This document shows, in pieces, positions 22,181 through 32,100 of a stretch of DNA of 64,000 bases (position 1 is its first letter; each line of letters starts with the position of its first letter). The stretch spans positions 116,916 to 180,915 of the forward strand of contig JAHLKH010000036.1 of the NCBI GenBank assembly GCA_025526915.1, given 5' to 3'. Position numbers and translations under genes: made by a program. The notes beneath the pieces are model-generated. The model had not been told where the DNA came from. It worked only from the letters and a program-made list of their open reading frames with translations, and ran no database searches. This DNA is from Entophlyctis helioformis. Lineage: Eukaryota > Chytridiomycota > Chytridiomycetes > Chytridiales > Chytriomycetaceae.

Positions 22181-25095
22181 ATGGCTGACTTTCCGGCTCT
22201 CTCGGCCATGGGTGCTGCGGGCCGAGATGCAGGCAGCGCTCCCGCCAACCAGCATCTGCAACAACAACAGCAACAACAACAGCAACAACAGCAGCAACAG
22301 CAGCAGCAACAGCAGCAATCCACCTTTTCCAGCATAGCGGCCGCCGCCAGTGCTGCCAACCAGTCTGCTGCACAGGCCGCCGCCCTCCAGGCCGCCTACC
22401 GCGCAAAGGTCGAGTTCACGCCTGAAGACTTTCCTGCCCTGGGTGCCGTGTCTGCCGCCGGTGCATCTCAGCAGCACCGCTTCGCTCAGCAACAGCAGCA
22501 ACAGCAACAGCAGCAGCAGACGAGAGAAGAGATTCTCATGTCCAATCTGCTCGGCAGCAACCTGCCCCTGCCTGGATCTGCTGCTGGTGCTGCCGGTAGT
22601 GCTGCCGGTGGTGGTGGTGCAGGTGGCGCATCCCTTGCGCAACAACAGCTGCAGCAGCAACAGCAACGGCCAGGAGGTGCCATGGTGGATCCCTCGACGG
22701 CCGGGCTGCCTGGCCTCTACTCGTTCAGCGCAAACACCGGCGGCGTGTCTCGGCTGTTCAAGCAGCAGCAGCAGTCCATGGGATCCCAACAGCAACAGCA
22801 ACATTTGCAGCAACATCAACAGCAGCAGCGCGCATCCGTGTCTGCGAATATCCTCACGGCCATGCTGATGCCCGGACAGGCGGGCCAGGCGGGCCAGGCG
22901 AGCAGCGCTGCCGGCCTGCGGAGGTCGTTGCTGGAATCCAATCTGGCCGGCGGCCCGGGCACCAGCGACCCGTCCATGATCGGCGGCGTCGGTTTCTCGC
23001 AGTCGCTTGCTTACGCGTCCAAGCTCACGGCGAATGGCGCCGGCGACGAGGCCACGCAACTCGCTGTCGCGCAGCTTGCAGCCGCTCAATTGGCCGGCAC
23101 TGGTGCGGGCGGTCTCGGCGGCAATCTGGGCAATCTGGGCAGTCTGGCCGGCTTGGGCGGACTGGGCAGTGCCGGTGCTCGTGCCGCTGCGGCGGCTGCA
23201 ATGGGCGGGTTTAGCGGAGGCCCGCCGCTCGAGCTCACGTCTGCGCAAGCACAAGTACAGGCGCAGGTGGCTGCGCAGCTGCGTGCTGGCGGCGGTCTGG
23301 GTCGCGGCGGCGGCGGCGGCACGCTTGCTGCGCTAAACGCCGGCGCGTCCATCGGCCTGGGCGGCTCTGCAGGCGTATCCTCGCTCTCTGGCGTCAGCGT
23401 CGTCGGATCCGGGTCGTCCATCATGTCCACCTCGTCTGGCGCATCGACCGACACGGTCATGGCCGCCAACATCCCCGGCGCAACGGCTGTGCCTCCGTCG
23501 GTCGGCCTACCGCCCCCAACAGGCGTGGTAGGCGGCGCCACTGGCACAACGCCGCCTTCGTCGTCTGCATTATCGTCGTCATCCAACTCGTCTTCAGCAC
23601 AGCCAGTGGACCGCTACGGCCTGCTGGGTCTCATTGACGTCATCCGCATGACGAGCGACGACGTCAGCATGCTTGCGCTCGGCTGCGACCTGACGTCGCT
23701 GGGCCTTGCGCTCAACTCGGGCGACCCGATCCACACGACGTTCCTCACGCCGTTCACCGACGCGCCGTCGCTGGGGTCGGACCCGCCATACTCGCTGCCG
23801 ACGTGCTACGCGCCGTTGCCAGGTGTGCCGCCGATGCCGCCGTCGGCCGCACTCGCCAAGATCACATCGTTTTCCGACGAGACGCTGTTTTACGTCTTCT
23901 ACGCGCTGCCGCGCGACGTGATGCAGGAAGCGGCCGCGCAGGAGCTGTACAACCGGTCGTGGCGGTTCCACAAGGAGCTCAAGCTGTGGCTGTGCAAGGA
24001 CGCCGGCGTCGCGGCGATGGAGAAGATGCCCGGGTCCGAGCGCGGCGTGTACATCTTTTTCGATCCGGCCACGTGGACGCGGGTCAAGAAGGAGTGGGTG
24101 CTGTACTATGACCAGCTGGAGGAGCGTGCGCCGCCCGTGGCTGTATCGGGCGGCGCGGGCGTGGGCGGCGGCCGCGGGCCGGGCACTCCAGGCGTCATTG
24201 GGTCCGGGACCGTGTCTGGCTCTGGTACGTCACACTTTCAACGCCGTGTGTCCACGCCCGTGTATGCATGCATGTATGTGGTAGCCAGCGTGTATTGACT
24301 GACGGAATGGTCGCGACACACACATACACACACACACACAGCTTCGCCCGCGCTCGGACTGCCGCTGATGGGCAACGGCGCAGGCAACGCGAATGGCAAC
24401 GTGGCGTCGCCGTCGGCTGCCACGCTCGCGTCCGTGTCGGCTGTGCTCGCTGCCGGCAACGGGAGCAACGCAAACCACCCCACCACCAACGGAGCGCATA
24501 CACCGCCAGGCGGCATCGCAGGCGGCGGTGCCAGCATCCACGCGCTGTCGGCCGGCATCGCCGGGCTCGGGCTCGGCGGCGCGAGTCTCGGCATGGGGTT
24601 CGCGCGCAACCATGGCGGCAACGCGGCAGCCGGGCTCGGCGTCGACTCGCTCAACGGCATGGGGCTCAGTGCGGCCATGGCGGCATGGGACTTGGTGCGG
24701 CGACGGCCGGCGGAGCCAACAACAATAGCGACGCGGTGTCGTTTTTGAGCAGCGGCATGGGCATGGGCATGGGCGGCGTTGGCATGGGAATGGGCATGGG
24801 AATGGGTATGGGCATGGGCATGGGTATGGGCATGGGAATGGGAATGGGCATGGGCATGGGCATGGGTATGGGTATGGGTCTCGGCGGAGCAAACGGCAAC
24901 GGGATGAATGCAGCGACGTTGGCGCTCAAGAACACGCTGCTCAACGCGGGCGGCGGCGGCGGCGGCGGCGCGGCATCTGCGTTTAGCGGGTTCGGCGCGT
25001 CGGCAGGCGGCGGATCTGCTGCAGGAGGAGGTGCTGGGCCGTGGCCGAACGCGGCGGGATCGGGTGCTGGCCACGGAGGCGCGGGCGACCGATGA
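22181..25095 (+). CDS. NOT2: Not2 (CNOT2) subunit of the CCR4-NOT complex
   Basis: ATG 22,181 gives MADFPALSAMG. Poly-Gln runs and the CNOT2 peptide FTPEDFPALGAV follow, then a long Gly/Ala/Gln-rich linker. The conserved NOT box (22,181-relative residues about 475-645) has DRYGLLGLIDVIRMTSDDV, LTSLGLALNSGDPIHTTF, SFSDETLFYVFYALPRDVMQ, ELYNRSWRFHKELKLWLCKD and WTRVKKEWVLYYDQLE. Not2 scaffolds CCR4-NOT, which deadenylates mRNA and tunes transcription. An intron at 24,225-24,341 (with a CA microsatellite) leads to an unusual C-terminal extension of about 250 residues including about 20 Met-Gly dipeptides. A one-base loss near 24,685 breaks the frame in this extension. Most Not2 proteins end soon after the NOT box. 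Confidence 0.9.
24757..24882 (+). repeat. ATGGGN hexanucleotide tract encoding a Met-Gly repeat
   Basis: About 20 copies of ATGGGC/ATGGGA/ATGGGT in frame with the Not2 extension, giving alternating Met and Gly with one GGV interruption. Confidence 0.85.
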
Positions 25096-25362
25096 GGTGC
25101 GCTGACGAGGGCGGAGATCTTGGAAGAGAGACGAGAAGAGAAGAGAGAGGCGAGGGATGCAAGTGTCGAACAATGAAAATCTGGTACCGCAGCCGTCGTT
25201 ATTGTGGCCGACAGTGTGTGCGCGGACGTGGCACAACGTGGCCATTGTCGCGTGGTGCACGGCCACATCGCCAGCCAGCCAAGCACGGTGTGCGAGCAGG
25301 CACTCAGATAAACAGTCGCTCGCTCGCGACCTTGCCCCGACAACGACCAACAACAGCACAAC

Positions 25363-25957
25363 ATGGACAACCGCCCCCTGCCGCCCGGCTGGATCTCGCA
25401 GTGGGACCAGACACACCAGCGCTACTTTTTCGTCAACACGGCGACCGGCGTCTCTTCCTGGGACGACCCCCGCAACGCCATGCCCATGTCAGCGCCGCCG
25501 CCGCCGCCTCCCGGCCACCAGCAGCCGTACGGTGCACAGCCGTATGGTGCACAACCCTATGGCCAGCAGCAGCCTCCGTACGGCGCACACCCTACGGTGC
25601 ACAGCCGTACGCTGAGCAGCAGAAGCCGGCCAAGGCAGGCGGGCTTGCAGGCATGCTGGTGCAGGTGCGCTCGGCGGTCTGCTCGGCAACAAGCTCGGCA
25701 AGTCGGCAAGCAGGCGGCGGCGGCGTCGGCGGTCACGGCAGCAGCGGCGGCCACGGCGGAGCGATGCTCGGTGCTGGTCTGCTGGGCGGTGCTGCGGTCG
25801 GCGCTGGTGCCATGTACGTCGGCCACAAGGTCGGCCACGGCTTCAAGGGCCACCACGGTCATGGCTTCAAGGGCTTCAAAGGCGGCTACGGTTCAAGGGC
25901 GGCTACGGCGGCGGCGACTTCAAGGGCAGCTACGGCAGCGGCGGCGGCTGGGACTAG
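25363..25957 (+). CDS. WW-domain protein 1, Wwm1-like
   Basis: ATG 25,363 starts MDNRPLPPGWISQWDQTHQR, then [19 protein letters not shown], a complete WW domain (both Trp, PPGW start and DDP end). A Pro run and repeats of QPYGA follow. The C-terminal part is Gly/Lys/His-rich with a glycine-zipper stretch (GGAMLGAGLLGGAAVGAGAM) and FKGHHGHGFKGFKGGYG, ending GGGWD at TAG 25,957. At least three frame changes occur after the PYG repeats. The order WW, Tyr/Gln-rich linker, GGA-rich glycine zipper resembles yeast Wwm1, a metacaspase-binding protein. The role is inferred from that resemblance. Confidence 0.7.
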
Positions 25958-26231
25958 ACGCAGCCCTGCACTGTGCCAATGAAGATGTCTGTATCTGTGT
26001 AGCTGTTGTGCTGGCGCTTCCCTGATCCGTGCTCCTCGATCGTCGTGGCCAGATCCTTGTGGAATGCCCCCGCACCTGTGCACCAGCAGCAGGCGGATAA
26101 ACGCGCGTGCTTGGCACTCGGCTTGGCTGGCGCGCTTGGCTGGCGGAACATCCTTTAAGTAGGCCGCTGCCGCCGCCACTTTCCCGCAGACCCGCACACT
26201 CTCGCCCACTCCTTGCATACACACTCCAGCC

Positions 26232-26944
26232 ATGGCCATCATCAGCGACGCTCAGCCCCTGCCGCCCGGCTGGGTTGCCCAGTGGGACGCGGCGCACTCG
26301 CGCTACTTCTTTGTGAACACGGCGACCGGCGTCTCCACCTGGGACGACCCGCGCCGCCGCTGCCGCACAACCCGCTCGAGACTCCCGTCATCTACTCGCC
26401 CCCGGCCCGGCCCCGCCGCCGCCGCCGCCCGCCGCTGATCACGCCGCTCCGGCGACCACGGCAGAGGCCACGGCTGCGACTGCTGCAACTGCTGCTGCCG
26501 GTGCCGCCGCCGGTGCTGCCGCCGTCGCCTACGGCCAGCCCGCGCCTTACGGTGCTCCGCCCGCCCCATACGGCGCCCCGCCTGGCCCGCCTGGCCAGTA
26601 CGGCGCCCCGCAGCCCTACGGCGCACCCGGATACCCAGGCGGCTCGCCGCAGCCGTACGGTGCACCGCCTGGCGCGCCGGCTCCCTACGGCCAGCAGCCT
26701 GCCTATGGCCAGCAGCCTCCGTACGGCCAGCAGCCTGCGTACGGCCAGCAGCCCCGTACGGCCAGCAGCCTCCTTACGGCCAGCAGCCCTACGCCAGCCG
26801 TACGGCCAGCAGCCTTACGGCCAGCCGCAGCAGCCGCAGCAGGGATCGTCACAGGGCGGTCTGGCCGGCATGATCCCCGCTGGTGCACAGACCGCCCTCA
26901 CCGGTCTGCTTGGCAAGAAGTTTGGCAAGCTTGGCAAGTTCTAG
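26232..26944 (+). CDS. WW-domain protein 2 with PYG repeats
   Basis: ATG 26,232 gives [20 protein letters not shown], then [20 protein letters not shown], an intact WW domain. After a frame change near 26,350 the protein is Pro/Ala-rich, then has about 12 copies of (Q/A)PYGQQ or PYGAP. It ends [20 protein letters not shown] and [10 protein letters not shown] at TAG 26,944. Unlike its neighbours it lacks the long Gly/Lys tail. Frame changes near 26,350 and 26,755 are probably assembly errors, because the repeat pattern resumes on each side. It is the middle member of a tandem trio on the same strand. Confidence 0.7.
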
Positions 26945-27250
26945 TCGCTCCCTCTCGTCTCGTCTCGTCTTATCTCGTCCAGGTTACGTAATAATGAACA
27001 CGCCTTTTCTCCTGTGCAGTGTCTTGGTCTGCGAGGCGTCCATGTCGTGGTGCCGGTGGCATTGCAGGATCTGCAGCCCAAGCCGTTTACTGCCACTGCG
27101 ACGCTCTTTGTAGTGCCTGGTTGTGTTCAGCGCAACGAGCCAGCTGCTGCTTGGCCCGCACTGCCACGCCACCGCCGCGCTCTTGTGCGCCGATCTCCAC
27201 GTTCCCGACGTTCCCGCAAAGCCAGCAAGGCCAACGACAACAACAACAAC
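26945..27250. other. spacer between WW genes 2 and 3
   Basis: Holds a TCTCG pentamer run just after the WW2 stop (26,955-26,975) and the CAAC-rich leader of WW3. No gene is seen. Confidence 0.4.
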
Positions 27251-27879
27251 ATGGACAACCGCCCCCTGCCGCCCGGCTGGATCTCGCAGTGGGACGCAAA
27301 CTACCAGCGCTACTTCTTTGTGAACACGGCGACCGGCGTGTCCACCTGGGACGACCCCCGCAACGCCATGCCCATGTCTGCCCGCCTCCGCCGCCTCCCG
27401 GCCACAGCAGCCGTACGGTGCACAGGCCGTATGGTGCACAACCCTATGGCCAGCAGCAGCCCTATGGTGCGCAGCCCTACGGCCAGCAGCCACCGTACGG
27501 TGCACAGCCGTATGCCGGAGCACAACCATACGGCGGGCCACAGCCCGTGTACGGCCAGCCGGCACCACCGCCCAACAAACAGTCGGCCATGGGCGGTCTG
27601 CTCCCAGCAGGCATCGCAGGCGGCGTGCTCGGCAGCATCGCAGGCAACAAGCTCGGCAAGGCCGGCAAGCACGGCAAGCACGGCGGCGGCGGCCACGGCA
27701 TGGGCATGGGCATGGGAGCCGGACTGCTGGGCGGCGCGGCCGTCGCGGGTGCGGGTCTTGGCGCGTTGCACTTGGGCAAGAAGATGGGCAAGGGCTTTGG
27801 CAAGTTTGGCAAGTTCAAAGGCGGCTTTGGCAAGTTCAAGGGCGGCGGCTTCAAGGGCTTCAAGGGCGGCTGGAAGTAG
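27251..27879 (+). CDS. WW-domain protein 3, Wwm1-like
   Basis: ATG 27,251 starts with the same 15 residues as WW protein 1 (MDNRPLPPGWISQWD) and a full WW domain ending STWDDPRNAMPMS. After one frame change near 27,390 it has about six QPYGA/GQQ repeats. A glycine-zipper and basic tail follow (GGLLPAGIAGGVLGSIAGNK, then GAGLLGGAAVAGAGLGAL, then KKMGKGFGKFGKFKGGFGKF), ending at TAG 27,879. The basic Gly-Phe-Lys tail could bind nucleic acid or drive phase separation; this is inference. It is probably a recent duplicate of WW protein 1. Confidence 0.72.
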
Positions 27880-27897
27880 TAGCGCTGTGGCAGTAGC

Positions 27898-27946
27898 AGA
27901 TGCCCTCCAGATGCCCTCCAGATGCCCTCCAGATGCACTCCAGATG
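27898..27946. repeat. 12-bp tandem repeat after WW gene 3
   Basis: Four to five copies of CCAGATGCCCTC, the last ones slightly diverged, lie 20 bp after the stop codon, probably in the 3' UTR. Confidence 0.85.
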
Positions 27947-28034
27947 CTGGCGATATCATCAACTAAAGAAAGCGTTCGCAAATGTAGCGGTTTCAGTGTT
28001 TCCCAATTAGCCAAACGCACCCGTTGGTATCGCA

Positions 28035-28756
28035 ATGGCCGGCGTGTTTGCCAAGCGGCTGTCCAAGGAGCTGCGCGACCTGCAGGCTCGGCCACCGGCC
28101 GGCATCTCCATCAGGGACCTGCCCGACATCGACAGCCTCGCCTGGTGCGTCTGCGCTGGCTGGCTGCCTGGCTGGTGTGCTGCTCTGCTTTGTGCTGCTC
28201 TGGCTTGCTGCCCGTCTCTATGTCGGCACCCCTGGCCAGCCCCGCCTGCCCACTCACACGCCCATTGCCTTGCACAACGACGACGACCGACGGACGACAA
28301 CGACGCCGGCAGCTGGAACATCCGCATCGAGGGCGCACCGGGCACGCTCTTCCAGGGCGAGGTCTTCAACCTGCAGGTGCGCTGCCGCCTGCTCTGTTCT
28401 GTCCTTGCCTTGCGGGCCACTGCGTCCAGCCAGCCAGCCCCTCGCTCACGCCTGCACCCCCGACACCGCCAGTTCAAGTTCTCCAAAACTACCCGTTAGA
28501 GTCGCCCGAGGTGGTGTTCACAGGCCCCAACATCCCCGCCCACCCGCACATCTACACCAACGGCCACATCTGCCTGTCGATCCTGTACGACCAGTGGTCG
28601 CCCGCCCTGACCGTGTCGTCGGTGTGTCTGAGCATCCTGAGCATGCTGAGCTCGTGCACTCGCAAGGGCCTGCCGCCCGGCAACGACGCCTATGTGGCAT
28701 CGGCGCGCAAGTCGCCAAAGGACACGCTGTGGGCCTTCCATGACGACTCGGTGTGA
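28035..28756 (+). CDS. UBE2W: UBE2W-type ubiquitin-conjugating enzyme E2
   Basis: Exons 28,035-28,144, 28,313-28,376 and 28,473-28,756. The protein starts MAGVFAKRLSKELRDLQARP. The E2 core has WNIRIEGAPGTLFQGEVFNL, NYPLESPEVVFTG and NIPAHPHIYTNGHICLSILY with the active-site Cys in HICLS. It ends DQWSPALTVSSVCLSILSML then SSCTRKGLPPGN and WAFHDD, matching the UBE2W group, which attaches ubiquitin to protein N termini. As in that group, the usual HPN is replaced by HPH. One A is missing from the run at about 28,487, which would bring an early stop; the rest is intact, so assembly error is likely. Confidence 0.88.
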
Positions 28757-29119
28757 GCGGCAGGCATCGCAGTTGGTGCCGGCCGTAGGGGGCTTGCGAG
28801 GCAAGAAGCAACAGGCGAGAAGCAACAGGCGAGAAGAAGCAAGAGGCAAAGGGCGTCGCATCTGGCGTGATATGACAGGTACGGTCAGGACAGAGCAGGA
28901 CACGGCTGGCGTGCGACTGTACGCGTGCGTGGCGTGCGTGCGTGCAACTGTACGCGTGCCGATGGCTGGCTGACACTCGGGACAGGGCTGCAATGTATGT
29001 ATTTAATCCACCTCTCGCTTGCCCAGGCTAGCATCGCCAACACAATACTACGCATCCAGCCTCTACGCCGCGAATGAAGATCAGTCAAGAGGGACGGTTT
29101 GCGGGCTGGCTGGCCCCGT
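28757..29119. other. convergent 3' region between UBE2W and DENN genes
   Basis: Contains a short GGCGAGAAGCAACA repeat (28,800-28,835) and CGTGCGTG-type runs. No gene is seen. Confidence 0.4.
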
Positions 29120-32100
29120 CTACATGGCGGCAGGCTCGCCGCGTCCGGTGGGCGACCACGACGGTGGAGGCGAGTCGTCGGGTCCGCTGCCGCCGCCGCT
29201 GCCGACGCGGCTCTTTTCGCTGCCACTCCTGACAGCAGCGTCATCCCCGGCATGCGGGGAGGGGGCCGCCTCGGTCCACGACTCGGTCTGCCGCAGCAGA
29301 TGCGGCGCGACAAGGGGCAGCTCGTGTCCGGCATGCCCAGGCATCGGGCCAGCTGTCGCCGCCAAAGCGGATGCTGTTGGAGGGGTTGGCGCTGTGCTGG
29401 GCCGTGCGCTCGTGCTGGCAGACAACAGATCGCTGTCCGACATCGGGTCGTTGAAGATGTCGGCTGCCCACTCTGCCACGCGTGCACCAATGCTGGCCAT
29501 GTTGCGGTGGTCGGCCGTCGCTTTGCGCGATGCGGCTGGTCCGGTTTCGGGGCGGCCATACACGGACGGCTGCGGCGTGGGCGGCTCGGCAAACGAGTAG
29601 TGGTCCGAATCAGTGTGGCTGCTGTTGTGGTGCAGGCCGTGGCTCGCGGCGAGCAGCTGGGCCGCCAGCAGCTGGTCGCCGTCGGCCGTGAACAGCGACT
29701 GCGAGAACGCGAGCGACGAGAGAGAGTCGAGATGCGGGGCGTCGCGGGATATGGGCACATCCGACGCCGACGCCTTGACGGCAAGCTGTGTCGCGTTGGA
29801 CGTCTCGAGCGTCTTTTGGTGGTCCTCGTAGATGGTGATGACGCGTATCAGACGCATCAGCATCTGTTGCAGGTCGTCTTGCTCCGCGCTTCACTCGCAC
29901 AACCCACCCCACGAGTCAGTCGTCTGCGTGTCAAAGGTTCACCAACAGCACAAAACAGACAAGGATGACCACCACACCTGTCAACAAGCTGCTCCTCGTC
30001 CGTTGCCTTTGCAAGGACGGCGTTCTGCTCGTACAGCACAACCAGCGCCGCCTTGACCTGTGCCGGTGTCTGGCTCGACACATGCGCCGCCTCGTACTCG
30101 TCAATCACATTCGCACCTGCGCAAGCCGCTCCTCCAGCAACTCTCTACATCGAGCCAACAGTCAGCCAGTCGGTCAGCGAGCCAGTCGCCTGCCCCACCA
30201 TCACCAAGCCAACAACTTACAGTCGCTGGTCTTCAGACACGAACCCGATCGACGCAATCTCGCCCGCACCCATCTTTTGGAAAAACTTCATCTTGGTGCG
30301 CATCCATTTCGAGAAATCCTGTTTGCGTCTCTGCGGTCCCATGTCAGCCCCACTTCCCCGTCCTCGCATGCAGGGCATCCGTCTCACCATGGACGAGGCC
30401 AGCCGCGCTCGCTGGACCAGCTCGTTGGTATGTGACCGCATGATGCGGTTGTCCGATTCAGTCAGCAGCGGCTGGATAAGCCGCGCTTCCATCTCGTTGG
30501 CTTCGGTCCATGCAAACGGATCGCCGGCCGGCGGTGCATAGTCTATCCCACCACCACATGCATCAGTATACACATACACACACATGGTGAACACGCTGTA
30601 CATGGCACTACACGGATACCTGGCGGCACGTCTTCGAGATTTGGCGGAAGCGTTTGGATCGAGGTGGCGATACTGTACGACGCGTCCTTGAGAAACGGCG
30701 TCGTTTCCTTGGTGAAGCGCAGTTTGGAGCGGTTGAGTTTGGCCTTGATGGACTCGTCAAAAAGAGAATCTCGTAGTCGTTTTCGGGGCGATCGACGCGG
30801 TCGAGAATAAACTGGGCAAACGCCTGTGTGTCAACAATCTGCGTCATGAACGGCTGTGGATGTGCATGCGTGAGTGAGTGAGGAGTGACTGGAGCGAGTG
30901 CGTGTGCATGTCTGCTGGCCATGTTCTTTCAGCGAGCACAGACACACTCACCTTGCTCTCACTATCAAACTCGGCAAGAAAGTCTGCTTTCTTGAACCAG
31001 TCGTCGCCCGTGCCATTGCCCTCGATCGGATTCTCAGAGTTCGGATCGGACGGTTTGATGCTGGACGCTTGCTCCGCGATGACCAGGCGTCGGCACGGGC
31101 TCGGGCTTGAGCAGGTTCTTCAGATGCGAGCGGTACGATTTGAGCAGCGACGTGAATACTTTGAGGAACGACGAGCGGATCTTTTCTTCGTTGAAGACGC
31201 CCGCGCATGGATGTGCCTCGGTCGACATGAGGCAGCCGGCATGGATCTGGATATGGCATACTGCACACACAACGACATGAGATCGGGGGGCGACACGTTA
31301 GCCAGTTGGTCGATCAATCCGTTGGTCGCCGCCAGCAGTGACATACTTTCGCACATGAGGATCTTTTCCTGGTTCGTGTGGAGACCCTCGCGGCACATGC
31401 GGCACAGTGCCAGATCAGTGTTGCGCACAGTCTCTCGCCTGGACAGCACCAGACTTGACCCGAAATTGCTTTGCCGCCGCTCGCTGCCAAGCATGTCGCC
31501 CGACGCCGCTTTGGACATGGCAGACCCGGTCATCTGGCCAGGGCCCATTCCAGCAGCGCCAGAAACGCTGCCAAGCCGCCGACCAGCAGCGCCAGAGCTC
31601 GACGATCCGAGCCCGAACCGCGACGCCTGCGACCGCACATCCGTCGACACTTCGGATCGCGTGTAGTCGTCCGACGACTGCGAGTCCACGCCAAACCTGT
31701 CCGCGAGATCGTCGCTCTCGGGGTAGGGTATCCCTACAACGCTGCTCGCACAGCTGCCTTCGCCAACGCCAACACTGCCGCCACCTCCACCCGTGCCGCC
31801 CGTCATAACGGACGGCGCTTTGCTCGTCCCATGCCCGCCGGCCAACGGTCCGCCAACGCCAGCATCCCCAGCATCAGACGCCGCGTCATCTCCACCAATG
31901 TCCGCGAACCGGTGGTTATGAGCGTCGGACGCGACCACGGGCAGAAGCGATACAGGGATCAGCTCGTGGAACTTGTGGCCTTCCTTCAAGATGATCCGCA
32001 CAGGTGGTGGTGCATCCACGGCTTCTTCAGCGCGGTCCGCTCCCTCGAGGGATGTCCTGAGAGGCGTCTGGCCAGGCAGACTCGTCGTTGGTGCGATGGA

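Noticed and set aside
21734..23254. A 506-residue minus-strand open frame
   Set aside because: It is the antisense of the Not2 gene, whose GC-rich, repeat-rich codons leave the opposite strand open. It has no domain sense.
24238..25416. Minus-strand frames rich in Pro-Met-Pro-Ile and Tyr-Pro-Cys-Pro
   Set aside because: They are the reverse complement of the Met-Gly hexamer tract in Not2.
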